35,742 nt of DNA from positions 1-35,742 of IMG/VR virus record IMGVR_UViG_3300046808_000500; one strand, given 5' to 3'. Shown here one piece after another: positions 15,453 to 21,750 of the stretch. The position numbers and the translations under genes were made by a program. Source of the DNA: a virus. The stretch's first letter is position 1, and every line of letters starts with the position of its first letter. The notes below the pieces were generated by a model that made no database searches, had not been told where the DNA came from, and saw nothing but the letters and a program-made list of their open reading frames with translations.

Positions 15453-15741
15453 TTTTAAGAACCTCCTCAGTAGTTGAAATATATGTATCATGTACATGTA
15501 GTAACATAATAGCGTAATGTAGAATTTTCAAGATGTCATCACGATTATGACCATTCTTTTTCCCGTATCTTTGAGCATACTTCATGATGTTGCCTACGGT
15601 GAAGCCGACACCATGACCATTATCAAAAATGAATTCTGATGCTTGAAATTTGCTACGTGAGTAATGCTGACCATAGGTCTTGTCAATATAGGACTTCAAC
15701 TCCTTAAGAATTTCATCCTCATTATATCGGTATGTGCTCAT
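15442..15741 (-). CDS. DUF3310-like protein (SaV-type)
   Basis: A 99-residue protein. QASEFIFDNGHGVGFTVGNI followed by MKYAQRYGKKNGHNRDDILKI closely matches the phage DUF3310 pattern (EFI, G-F-GN-IKY--RY-KK-G--D). That family is sometimes annotated as a nucleotide kinase on the basis of phage SaV; this is not well proven. The end overlaps the clamp gene by 11 bases. The start shares its A with the stop of the upstream gene (TAATG). Confidence 0.75.
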   Translation of the reverse strand: MSTYRYNEDEILKELKSYIDKTYGQHYSRSKFQASEFIFDNGHGVGFTVGNIMKYAQRYGKKNGHNRDDILKILHYAIMLLHVHDTYISTTEEVLKNEA

Positions 15742-16097
15742 TAAAATGGCTCCACTGCTTCACGCCCTTCGGCATGCTCATCACATAGCGTGCGATACCA
15801 TCCGCCCTTACGAAGGAATCCTGGCTTACCACATACTTCACACATGGTGAAACTACGCTTCTCCACATCACGAATCTTTGCATCCAACCCATCATGAACA
15901 ACATCCGTGTAAATTCGGAGACCGCCCCACTTCTCTTTGACCTGAACAATCTTGGAATACACTCGATTCTTTTCAATGTATTCAAACACTTCCCGAATAA
16001 GCGGAGCCCAGCCTTCTCCGACCGATTCCAGAGCAAGCTGTATATCATAACCTTCGTAAATCACATATGTAGGATATCTTGGACTTGACGCCTTCAT
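15741..16097 (-). CDS. Conserved phage protein with C-terminal zinc-type motif
   Basis: A 118-residue protein. VQVKEKWGGLRIYTD (52-66) is the hallmark of a family scattered across many tailed phages, and the C-terminal CEVCGKPG with TLCDEHAEG supplies three Cys and a His suited to one zinc ion. The function is not known. It starts the run of small accessory genes lying upstream of the clamp gene. I am confident the gene is real but cannot give it a role. Confidence 0.7.
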   Translation of the reverse strand: MKASSPRYPTYVIYEGYDIQLALESVGEGWAPLIREVFEYIEKNRVYSKIVQVKEKWGGLRIYTDVVHDGLDAKIRDVEKRSFTMCEVCGKPGFLRKGGWYRTLCDEHAEGREAVEPF

Positions 16098-16100
16098 AAT

Positions 16101-16265
16101 TCATTCCTCTATTAAATCTTCAACAGTAAAATCCGGAATATTTAACATCCGGTATGGACCCTTCATATCTACCCGTGTTTTGGTTCTTTGTTCAATAGTT
16201 TCCCACACACCTCGTAAATAGGCTTTCTTTAACATAACTAAAAGTTGTTCTCTTGTCAACGTCAT
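16101..16265 (-). CDS. Hypothetical 54-residue protein
   Basis: Not recognised. The start at 16265 follows AGGTGG and lies just after the stop of the upstream gene; a longer in-frame start overlaps that gene without a ribosome site. The sequence (MTLTREQLLVMLKKAYLRG) forms an amphipathic helix of a kind often used for protein contacts, and the end is acidic (FTVEDLIEE). Confidence 0.55.
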   Translation of the reverse strand: MTLTREQLLVMLKKAYLRGVWETIEQRTKTRVDMKGPYRMLNIPDFTVEDLIEE

Positions 16266-16267
16266 AT

Positions 16268-16537
16268 TTAACCACCTAAAAATGTTGATGAAATCCAAAT
16301 TCCTAGATAACTTCCTACCACACTTCCTGCTGCATATCCCATCCATTGGTGCAAATGGTCTTGCCCTTGTGCAATTTTCCTGATAACGAAAAACTGAATG
16401 GAAGCAATCATGAAATCACTCATTGCCGCGGTATGATATTGTGCGTTGGCAACTGCACGAAAGTTTACACACCAAATGGTATAACTTAATAGTTGAATGA
16501 AAAAGAGGACAGATGCTTCTTTCAGTTTTGTTATCAT
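16268..16537 (-). CDS. Small multi-pass membrane protein
   Basis: An 89-residue protein with about three hydrophobic segments: 8-24 (ASVLFFIQLLSYTIWCV), 38-53 (AMSDFMIASIQFFVIR) and 66-87 (MGYAAGSVVGSYLGIWISS). The NFRAVANAQYHTAAMSDF block resembles a membrane protein I recall from other T4-like phages; it has no assigned role. The gene begins with an ATGA overlap and CGGAGT ribosome site. Confidence 0.6.
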   Translation of the reverse strand: MITKLKEASVLFFIQLLSYTIWCVNFRAVANAQYHTAAMSDFMIASIQFFVIRKIAQGQDHLHQWMGYAAGSVVGSYLGIWISSTFLGG

Positions 16538-16812
16538 AAATTACTCCGTAACTCCATTTCTAGTTTGGCAATTTTTTCATATAATTCTTGTTCAATTTTC
16601 ATTCTTTCCATTTCATCACGCTTGTGCATATCAGCCCATTCACAAATGATATCCCTGAGTCCAGTTTCACTGTAACCTAAACCTTTTACAATGGTTTGAA
16701 ACGCATCAAACAATTCATCCAGATTGGAATCTTGGGGAATCTTTACCATGACTTCACGATTATATGCTGTAGCCGTCAGCGTCAGTTCGCTGAACTTATA
16801 TTTAGTATACAT
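16534..16812 (-). CDS. Hypothetical protein with C-terminal coiled coil
   Basis: Not recognised. It has 92 residues: a beta-rich N-terminus (MYTKYKFSELTLTATAYN), then an amphipathic helix and a Glu/Lys-rich coiled coil at the end (DEMERMKIEQELYEKI). The ribosome site is GGGGAA. It overlaps its neighbours by 4 and 11 bases. Confidence 0.6.
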   Translation of the reverse strand: MYTKYKFSELTLTATAYNREVMVKIPQDSNLDELFDAFQTIVKGLGYSETGLRDIICEWADMHKRDEMERMKIEQELYEKIAKLEMELRSNL

Positions 16813-17044
16813 TGTTCCCCTTAATGTGTCCGTTTCGAATCATCTCACCAAATAGGTCCATCATATCACTGAACCGCTGATTGTAAATTGCTTGCATACC
16901 ATGCAACATATTCATCAAGACATCCATATCCTTTGCCGGAATTTTTGATTTTTCCATATAACTCAGCACTGTTTCCATATCATCCGTGACATGCCAGCAC
17001 TGCATAATCATTGTTTCTAACATAAATCTATCACGATTCTGCAT
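16802..17044 (-). CDS. Hypothetical helical protein
   Basis: Not recognised. It has 80 residues from the ATG at 17044, which follows AAGGAGAAGAACA. The longer open frame upstream overlaps the zinc-ribbon gene and has no ribosome site. Composition is Met-rich and helical (MLETMIMQCWHVTDDMETVL; MDVLMNMLHGMQ). Confidence 0.6.
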   Translation of the reverse strand: MQNRDRFMLETMIMQCWHVTDDMETVLSYMEKSKIPAKDMDVLMNMLHGMQAIYNQRFSDMMDLFGEMIRNGHIKGNNVY

Positions 17045-17618
17045 TGTTCTTCTCCTTTGGTAAGTAAACGGTACCACCGCATTCTTCAATGAACGTAATG
17101 AACTCCTCAACACTTGCACCAGCATACAACGCTTTGTCTGGAAACTTCGTCAACCACGGCACGAGTTTCTTATTAATTGTCTCTACTGAATAACGGCTGT
17201 TAGGTCCAAAGATTTCAGATGGAGTATCTGCGCCACAATAATCGTAGGCAACCTTATAGATTTCAAACTTCGGGGTACCATCTTCGTTCCACTCCTTTAA
17301 ATCTTTTTCCCTGCGACCATCTGCGTAATAAAAGATTCTTGGTTCATACGGAGTACCTGCATTATGTTCATAAGGAGCATCATTCCAATCATCACCCCAC
17401 TGCTTGTCAAGCTCTTGGGTGGTGAAGTAGGCAAAGTTTTCGGCAATGAAACACAACTTGAAATCTTTCTTCATCTTAGTATTTTCGGTAAGTGTCAAGG
17501 TACAATCACACAACTTGTGCGTACCATAATTAGTACTATTACACTTCATACAAATCCATTGCTGATTGTAGGTTTTCCAATACCGCTTCTTTCCGGCAAA
17601 TTCGATTGAATTATTCAT
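17031..17618 (-). CDS. Conserved phage protein with N-terminal zinc ribbon
   Basis: A 195-residue protein. The N-terminal 45 residues carry CMKCNSTNYGTHKLCDC (CxxC and CxC), a small zinc ribbon. From residue 49 on the sequence (MKKDFKLCFIAENFAYFTTQ, then DKQWGDDWNDAPYEHNAG) matches a conserved protein that I recall as a free-standing product in other tailed phages, so this may be a fusion of two modules. The function is unknown. The gene starts behind GGAGTAAAT, which forms the last codons of the small frameshifted gene upstream. Confidence 0.65.
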   Translation of the reverse strand: MNNSIEFAGKKRYWKTYNQQWICMKCNSTNYGTHKLCDCTLTLTENTKMKKDFKLCFIAENFAYFTTQELDKQWGDDWNDAPYEHNAGTPYEPRIFYYADGRREKDLKEWNEDGTPKFEIYKVAYDYCGADTPSEIFGPNSRYSVETINKKLVPWLTKFPDKALYAGASVEEFITFIEECGGTVYLPKEKNNAES

Positions 17619-17620
17619 AT

Positions 17621-17774
17621 TTACTCCGTCACAAAAGCGCGAACAACGGTAGACAACTTTTGTACTGCCTCATGAAATTCGGTATCCGAACCTTCACCAT
17701 TTGACTGCCGCATCAACAGCGGTAAAGTTTTCCAAGGGACGACGAAGCTTGGTAATAATCTTGTGTTCTTTCAT
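17621..17774 (-). pseudogene. Small gene split by a one-base frameshift
   Basis: From the ATG at 17774, which shares ATGA with the stop of the upstream gene and follows a GAGG ribosome site, the frame reads MKEHKIITKLRRPLENFTAV and stops after 26 residues. Another frame continues from that point as NGEGSDTEFHEAVQKLSTVV and ends in TAA at 17621-17623, right at the next gene's ribosome site. Dropping one A from an AAA run (GTCAAATGG on the minus strand) joins them into one 50-residue protein. The span is 154 bases, 51 codons plus one base. It is either a sequencing or assembly indel, or a real lesion. Confidence 0.6.
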
Positions 17775-18220
17775 ATAGAATCCTCATACGGGGTTTCTTT
17801 CAAACTCATCAGCGCCTTATGGTCTTCATCAGTGGCGTCACTAATGTAAAACGAACACGCCTTCACCGCCGATTCTACATAAGTATTGCCAAAGTGCCAC
17901 TTCCCATCCTGATAGGTTACGCCTTTATGATTGCGGAGTTTCTTTCCTCCTTCCTTTTTTGCTTCTTCAATCAATGCCTGCAAGACTGGTAAATCCACAA
18001 GCAACGGGCCTTTAAGTGCGGTTTGTGGATGCCCCACATCATGTATCGTAATAAAGCGATGAGGAGGAATATCATAAAACTTTGACAAATGCCGTGCGAA
18101 TGCCCCACTATGCACCAACATCTTGGCGTCAGGATGCTGCTTAAGGCAAAGGATTAATGCGTTGGTGCTTCCGAGATGTCTATTTGAGTTGAGGAAACTA
18201 ATTATTTTATTGGTATTCAT
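17771..18220 (-). CDS. Hypothetical Rossmann-like protein
   Basis: Not recognised with confidence. It has 149 residues from the ATG at 18220 (GGAGAAAATAAT upstream). Alternating strands and helices (STNALILCLKQHPDAKMLVH; FITIHDVGH; GPLLVDLPVLQALIEE) look like a cut-down alpha/beta nucleotide-binding fold without a Walker motif. Similar degenerate P-loop-like small proteins occur in many phages. The middle is Lys-rich, and a beta-rich C-terminal segment follows (HFGNTYVESAVKACSFYI). Confidence 0.6.
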   Translation of the reverse strand: MNTNKIISFLNSNRHLGSTNALILCLKQHPDAKMLVHSGAFARHLSKFYDIPPHRFITIHDVGHPQTALKGPLLVDLPVLQALIEEAKKEGGKKLRNHKGVTYQDGKWHFGNTYVESAVKACSFYISDATDEDHKALMSLKETPYEDSI

Positions 18221-18221
18221 A

Positions 18222-18470
18222 TTATTTTCTCCGTAGATAGTTGCCAAGTCTTTTACCAATCCACACGGGAAATGCTATGATACCCATCATAATTGATACC
18301 GCAAGAAATATAGGCCAAAACAATGCAACCAGTATTGCAATAACGGTGTCATCCGCATTTTCTTCGTACTGCAATCCAATACCAATCAACAATAAAACTG
18401 TCCCAATACCCCATGCCCAACCGTTAAAAGTGGGATTTTGAAGCGTGATAATCTGTATAAAGGTGTCCAA
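18222..18470 (-). CDS. Small membrane protein with TTG start
   Basis: An 82-residue protein with two hydrophobic regions (GTVLLLIGIGLQY; VIAILVALFWPIFLAVSIMM) and a basic end (WIGKRLGNYLRRK), so probably two or three passes with a cytoplasmic C-terminus. I place the start at the TTG at 18470 because it follows AAAAGGAGAAACA and because the in-frame ATG at 18506 lies upstream of the transcription start. It has its own sigma70 promoter, which marks it as an early gene. A role in changing the host envelope or excluding other phages is conceivable but unsupported. Confidence 0.6.
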   Translation of the reverse strand: MDTFIQIITLQNPTFNGWAWGIGTVLLLIGIGLQYEENADDTVIAILVALFWPIFLAVSIMMGIIAFPVWIGKRLGNYLRRK

Positions 18471-18494
18471 TGTTTCTCCTTTTAAGTATACTGA

Positions 18495-18522
18495 AATATA
18501 ACACAATTAGGGGAAAAGTCAA
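18495..18522 (-). promoter_or_regulatory. Sigma70-like promoter
   Basis: Minus strand: TTGACT at 18517-18522, TATATT at 18495-18500, spacer 16. The -10 box is preceded by GTGT as in the promoters at 5719 and 23815. A 12-bp palindrome (CCTATTAATAGG, 18527-18538) lies 4 bases above the -35 box and includes the stop codon of the preceding gene. Confidence 0.75.
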
Positions 18523-18530
18523 GTTTCCTA

Positions 18531-18974
18531 TTAATAGGCATTTTTTACCTTTCCCGTATCCAGTAGGTCATCCACACAAGTTAAACAATAATTTCTGCCG
18601 TTCCACCAATGCCATAAAAAGGTAATCACCATTCCTTTACTGTGATGGTAGTCAATCGTTGGGACATTTTTTGTTTGGCAGAGGTCACATGTACTTTTCG
18701 GTAAATTCAATTTGTGAATATATTGCTTGAGACACGGGGCACAGAGTTTCTTCCAATGTGCGTTAACCGCAAACTCACTTTGAATATTATCATACCCCAT
18801 GTGATGTCCCGTGCGATATTTGAAATAAATGGGATATTCCACGGGGAGTTTGCAGTTACATGAATAACACCGTGGTGGATGGAAAAAGAGTTTAATCTTC
18901 TTCTTCCACTTCACCCATTGATGACGCGTAGGAATCCAGCGGGGAATGTTAATTGTTATCGTTCTTGTTCGCAT
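18531..18974 (-). CDS. Zinc-binding protein with four CxxC pairs
   Basis: A 147-residue basic protein. Four Cys pairs (CYSC and CNC near 36-41, CAPC, CDLC, CLTC) suit two zinc sites, and DYHHSKGM in the third quarter adds histidines. The pattern DLCQTKNVPTIDYHHSKGM resembles HNH-type or zinc-ribbon proteins in which two Cys pairs flank a DYHH segment. An HNH endonuclease is therefore possible, but I do not see a complete active site and do not claim one. The N-terminus is very basic (WIPTRHQWVKWKKKIKLFF). Confidence 0.55.
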   Translation of the reverse strand: MRTRTITINIPRWIPTRHQWVKWKKKIKLFFHPPRCYSCNCKLPVEYPIYFKYRTGHHMGYDNIQSEFAVNAHWKKLCAPCLKQYIHKLNLPKSTCDLCQTKNVPTIDYHHSKGMVITFLWHWWNGRNYCLTCVDDLLDTGKVKNAY

Positions 18975-19326
18975 CTTCCTTTCCTACCATGGAAGGTTGG
19001 CGCTTATAAGGCAACTCAAATATGTAATGGCCGCCACGCTTAGATTGCACCCATGTGAACATCCAAATCACATGGTTTTCTTGGAGGGCACTAACCAAAC
19101 CTTCATTACCACTCCACCCACCTGTACTGATATTGTAGGTAATCTTTTCCCCATCATCCGTCTGCGTCCACATCATGTTATTCCATTGCCACATCTGCCG
19201 AATGAAATTGAAACATCCATCAGTATCCTGCCAAGGCCAACTCTTAATCAGTTCCAAGGCATCTTCCGTAGGATATCCATCTTCATCAAAGAATTCGTCT
19301 ACGTCAACAGGAGAATTATCAAGCAT
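18949..19326 (-). CDS. Conserved phage protein of unknown function
   Basis: A 125-residue protein from the ATG at 19326, chosen because AGAGGA lies 8 bases upstream; the ATG at 19350 lacks a site. The sequence (FDEDGYPTEDALELIKSWPW, later ISTGGWSGNEGLVSAL and WMFTWVQSKRGGHYIFELP) belongs to a family I recall from many phages, often annotated only as hypothetical. The GGWSGNE and RGGHY segments look like conserved binding surfaces. Overlaps on both sides (26 and 8 bases) place it in the accessory operon. Confidence 0.7.
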   Translation of the reverse strand: MLDNSPVDVDEFFDEDGYPTEDALELIKSWPWQDTDGCFNFIRQMWQWNNMMWTQTDDGEKITYNISTGGWSGNEGLVSALQENHVIWMFTWVQSKRGGHYIFELPYKRQPSMVGKEDANKNDNN

Positions 19327-19621
19327 CAGTCGTTTCCTCTTCGTCGTCATTGTAATACATCACCGCGTTCAACACATGCGGATAAATGCTACGGAACATT
19401 TGTGCCATATATTCATGCGAAGGATATGTCTTGTGTGAATAAGTCGTATTCTTGATAATCTGATTGGCACGATAGATGGCAGTTTCAATTTCTTCAAGGG
19501 TGGCAACTTGGGCGTTTGTCGTCGTAGTCGTAAACATCGGTTCCTCTGAAAGTTTAGATGTAAGTTCCGTAAAGTTATTTAATGCTCGTGCTTCTCGTTC
19601 AATCCATGCCCAACTATTCAT
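19319..19621 (-). CDS. Hypothetical protein
   Basis: Not recognised. It has 100 residues from the ATG at 19621, chosen because it forms an ATGA overlap with the stop of the upstream gene. It is helical (MNSWAWIEREARALNNF) with a short Thr run (TTTTT) in the middle and an acidic end (YYNDDEEETTDA). Confidence 0.6.
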   Translation of the reverse strand: MNSWAWIEREARALNNFTELTSKLSEEPMFTTTTTNAQVATLEEIETAIYRANQIIKNTTYSHKTYPSHEYMAQMFRSIYPHVLNAVMYYNDDEEETTDA

Positions 19622-19839
19622 TGTTCTCGTACCTCTGCTTTTAGTGCTCTGAATAATGCTACCCATTTAGATGATGAGCGTGCCAATTCGCGTTGTAGTG
19701 GTTCAATTCGGTTTGGAATTCCTTTGGACGGAACAATCCATACACACCATGTAGAATCACCAAATGGTTCCATCCATACCAATTGAGCATACAGTGCGTC
19801 ATGCTTTCGTTTCAGATGGCACATAATCATCTTCATCAT
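19618..19839 (-). CDS. Hypothetical early basic protein
   Basis: Not recognised. It has 73 residues and is Met/Lys/Arg-rich (MMKMIMCHLKRKHDALYAQL) with a tryptophan-rich strand (WMEPFGDSTWCVWIVPSKG). It is the first gene after a strong sigma70 promoter that carries two dyads, so it and the genes coupled behind it are probably expressed early and may be regulated. Confidence 0.6.
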   Translation of the reverse strand: MMKMIMCHLKRKHDALYAQLVWMEPFGDSTWCVWIVPSKGIPNRIEPLQRELARSSSKWVALFRALKAEVREQ

Positions 19840-19855
19840 AAATGAATTCCTTGGC

Positions 19856-19905
19856 TAGTATACATTAAATATACTAGGAACCCCTACTCTTGTCAAGTAG
19901 GGGTT
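19856..19905. promoter_or_regulatory. Two dyads overlapping a promoter
   Basis: CTAGTATA and TATACTAG (19856-19863 and 19870-19877) form a perfect 8-bp dyad over the -10 region. AACCCCTACT and AGTAGGGGTT (19879-19888 and 19896-19905) form a perfect 10-bp dyad with a 7-base loop covering the -35 box. Either could be an operator; the second could also fold as a terminator hairpin for the gene ending at 19912, though no U-run follows. Confidence 0.7.
19868..19896 (-). promoter_or_regulatory. Sigma70 promoter for the accessory operon
   Basis: Minus strand: TTGACA at 19891-19896, TATATT at 19868-19873, spacer 17. It drives 19618-19839 and the coupled genes below. Confidence 0.85.
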
Positions 19906-19911
19906 GAAAGT

Positions 19912-20238
19912 TTACGCCTTAAATTTTACACATTCAAAATTCAAACCATATGACATTCTGTAATGTGGATACACCATTTTATCTATGAATGGATAACAGT
20001 ATAAATCTTTTTTATATGCACGCATTATAACTTCAATGACATCGGTCTTTTTACCATATCCAACAGCAACAGAATCTATCTCGTTCTGGCTTTTATGATT
20101 CATATGATGAATTGTTTTTTCATTTCTATTCACAATGATTTCCAAACTATCATATTTCCATCTATCATAGCTGTAGACAACACGGATAGGTTGTTCTGTT
20201 TGCAGATTAACTATCAGTAATAGTTTTACAAGGAACAT
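19912..20238 (-). CDS. Hypothetical small protein with hydrophobic N-terminus
   Basis: Not recognised. It has 108 residues, with a short hydrophobic start (MFLVKLLLIVNLQT) that could be a weak signal or anchor, then a basic, tyrosine-rich domain (YSYDRWKYDSLEIIV; DVIEVIMRAYKKDLYCYPF). There is no ribosome site at its ATG. The start lies 13 bases inside the end of the upstream exported-protein gene, so it probably depends on re-initiation. Confidence 0.5.
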   Translation of the reverse strand: MFLVKLLLIVNLQTEQPIRVVYSYDRWKYDSLEIIVNRNEKTIHHMNHKSQNEIDSVAVGYGKKTDVIEVIMRAYKKDLYCYPFIDKMVYPHYRMSYGLNFECVKFKA

Positions 20239-20876
20239 GTTTCATTTTGAATTGTCCCTCCACCTACTGCCTGCCAATTTAAACATACCGTGTTGGCATT
20301 TCTTTGCCGAGCACCAGTATTCTTTCTAACAGTCAACGGAAACTTATCATATTCCGTTAAACACTGCGGTATCGTCCTGTCTTTATCTCGCATCACAATA
20401 CTACCGTCATTATATTCTAGAAAGGCGCAGAATTGCACTGTTCGTGCCGCCACATTTGTTGTATCTGCTACGGCTGCACTATCTATACGCACACTATCAG
20501 GCTTCACATGTAGCCGAGTGAGCTTGTAATAGGAATCGGCATTGAAAAAGAAATTCACATTTGCTGGTTGGCTTGTAAGCCCTCTACGAACATTCACTAA
20601 CAGAAATCGGTATGTGGTGGTGTCATCCGGAATATTGAATGACACCGTATCAGGATTTTTTGTTCGTTTATATACAACAGGAATGGTATCTGTGGATAGA
20701 AATACTGCAATCATTGTACTATCCACTTCTTGTGGCTGTACCCAATTCACACGAAAACTTATCAACTTCAATGTACTTGACAACTGTGCTGAACCAACTA
20801 CCTGTTGTGGCTGAATAGGTTGTGCTTGAACTGCTGTAGCCACACATGTCAAAATACCCCATAACAATGTACGCAT
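20226..20876 (-). CDS. Exported protein, paralogue of its upstream neighbour
   Basis: Function not recognised. A 216-residue protein with a clear signal peptide (MRTLLWGILTCVATAVQAQP, cleavage probably after AQA). The mature part is beta-rich, likely an immunoglobulin or fibronectin-III-like fold. It shares three blocks in order with the next gene upstream: ISFRVNWVQP, VRRGLTSQPA and PDSVRIDS match INIRVSWKAP, VRRGLQSTSPA and PDSIRVDT. The two therefore arose by duplication. Being exported, it may act in the host envelope, for example in superinfection exclusion or as a surface factor. The end carries three Cys that could form disulfides. There is no clear ribosome site; coupling to the upstream gene (2-base gap) is likely. 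Confidence 0.6.
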   Translation of the reverse strand: MRTLLWGILTCVATAVQAQPIQPQQVVGSAQLSSTLKLISFRVNWVQPQEVDSTMIAVFLSTDTIPVVYKRTKNPDTVSFNIPDDTTTYRFLLVNVRRGLTSQPANVNFFFNADSYYKLTRLHVKPDSVRIDSAAVADTTNVAARTVQFCAFLEYNDGSIVMRDKDRTIPQCLTEYDKFPLTVRKNTGARQRNANTVCLNWQAVGGGTIQNETCSL

Positions 20877-20878
20877 AG

Positions 20879-21523
20879 TTATTTCAAATTATGAATTGTT
20901 ATATATGTTGTGTTTCCAAATTGTACTATATCGTATTCTTTGGTTGGAAACAATGTGTTGAATGATGTTTTGTTCACTTCTGTTAACAACGATGAACGTA
21001 TTGCTGTTAACGGTGTTGAAGGTGCTGCGGGTACTACGATGGTATCAACTCTAATTGAGTCTGGTGGTAATGGTGCTCTGTCGCCGCGGCGAACGAACAA
21101 TCTACCTACAGCAGGACTTGTGGATTGCAATCCTCTACGAACTGACCACACGTTAGATGTTAATGTAACCGTGTCATTCACTTTCTTTAATGATATTCTT
21201 GCTGTGTCAGCTAATCCATTCACTTGTTTCAAATTAGGTAGATTACCTGTTGATGTGTCAGTAACAACCTTGGATGCTGTCATGGTATGACGATAGAAAT
21301 CTGGAGCGCCATATGGGTCGTTAGGGGCTTTCCATGATACTCTGATATTGATGTTGGTGTCAGTGGCAGTTATTATACTGGATAATAGCGCAAATGAAAC
21401 GCCAGCATCATCAGGTGCTACTATCGGTGTTTCTGCTTGTGTAGGTGTATCGGTACATGCATATGCAACTGCTCCCATAACGAATAAAAGACTCACAAGT
21501 TTCTTAACATTCTTGTGAAACAT
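20879..21523 (-). CDS. Exported protein, possible lipoprotein
   Basis: Function not recognised. A 214-residue protein with a hydrophobic leader (KKLVSLLFVMGAVAYACTD). Cys23 could be a lipid-modified cysteine, but the box AYAC is not a good lipobox, so ordinary cleavage is also possible. The mature part is Thr/Ser/Asp/Val-rich and beta-type; the WKAP and VRRG blocks match the downstream gene, so the pair are tandem paralogues. A late-type box lies in the loop of a perfect inverted repeat just upstream, and GAGG precedes the ATG. The leader and domain type are unusual for phage replication-region genes and look acquired from a bacterial host. Confidence 0.6.
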   Translation of the reverse strand: MFHKNVKKLVSLLFVMGAVAYACTDTPTQAETPIVAPDDAGVSFALLSSIITATDTNINIRVSWKAPNDPYGAPDFYRHTMTASKVVTDTSTGNLPNLKQVNGLADTARISLKKVNDTVTLTSNVWSVRRGLQSTSPAVGRLFVRRGDRAPLPPDSIRVDTIVVPAAPSTPLTAIRSSLLTEVNKTSFNTLFPTKEYDIVQFGNTTYITIHNLK

Positions 21524-21533
21524 GGTGGAATCC

Positions 21534-21571
21534 TCATTAAAGTTACATATATTTATTACAAACTTTAATGA
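21534..21571. promoter_or_regulatory. 11-bp perfect inverted repeat enclosing a late-type box
   Basis: TCATTAAAGTT (21534-21544) and AACTTTAATGA (21561-21571) are exact reverse complements around a 16-base loop. The loop contains AATAAATA on the minus strand (21550-21557), so the dyad brackets a putative late promoter for the exported-protein pair. Confidence 0.6.
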
Positions 21572-21606
21572 AATTCAGGTTTTTAATCATTAATAGATTT
21601 TCATGA

Positions 21607-21750
21607 TTACAGGTGCATCTCCTTAATATAATCCTGCATAAGTTTAAATCGTTCATCTAATGGTAAGGTCAAATATTCCCAACGAAGATTGTGCACTTCA
21701 AGAGAAGATGTGTATGCTTTGATTAAAGCTTCTTTAAGTTCTTGTGTCAT
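21607..21750 (-). CDS. Hypothetical 47-residue protein
   Basis: Not recognised. It starts at the ATG at 21750, which follows AAGGAG and shares ATGA with the stop of the methyltransferase gene; the longer frame upstream is noise inside that gene. The C-terminus DYIKEMHL nearly repeats the last eight residues of the methyltransferase (DYIKEMYL). The helical body (MTQELKEALIKAYTSSLEV) has no known motif. Confidence 0.6.
   Translation of the reverse strand: MTQELKEALIKAYTSSLEVHNLRWEYLTLPLDERFKLMQDYIKEMHL

Noticed and set aside
18531-18974. HNH homing endonuclease.
   Set aside because: The Cys pairs and DYHH segment are suggestive, but I could not trace a complete HNH active site.
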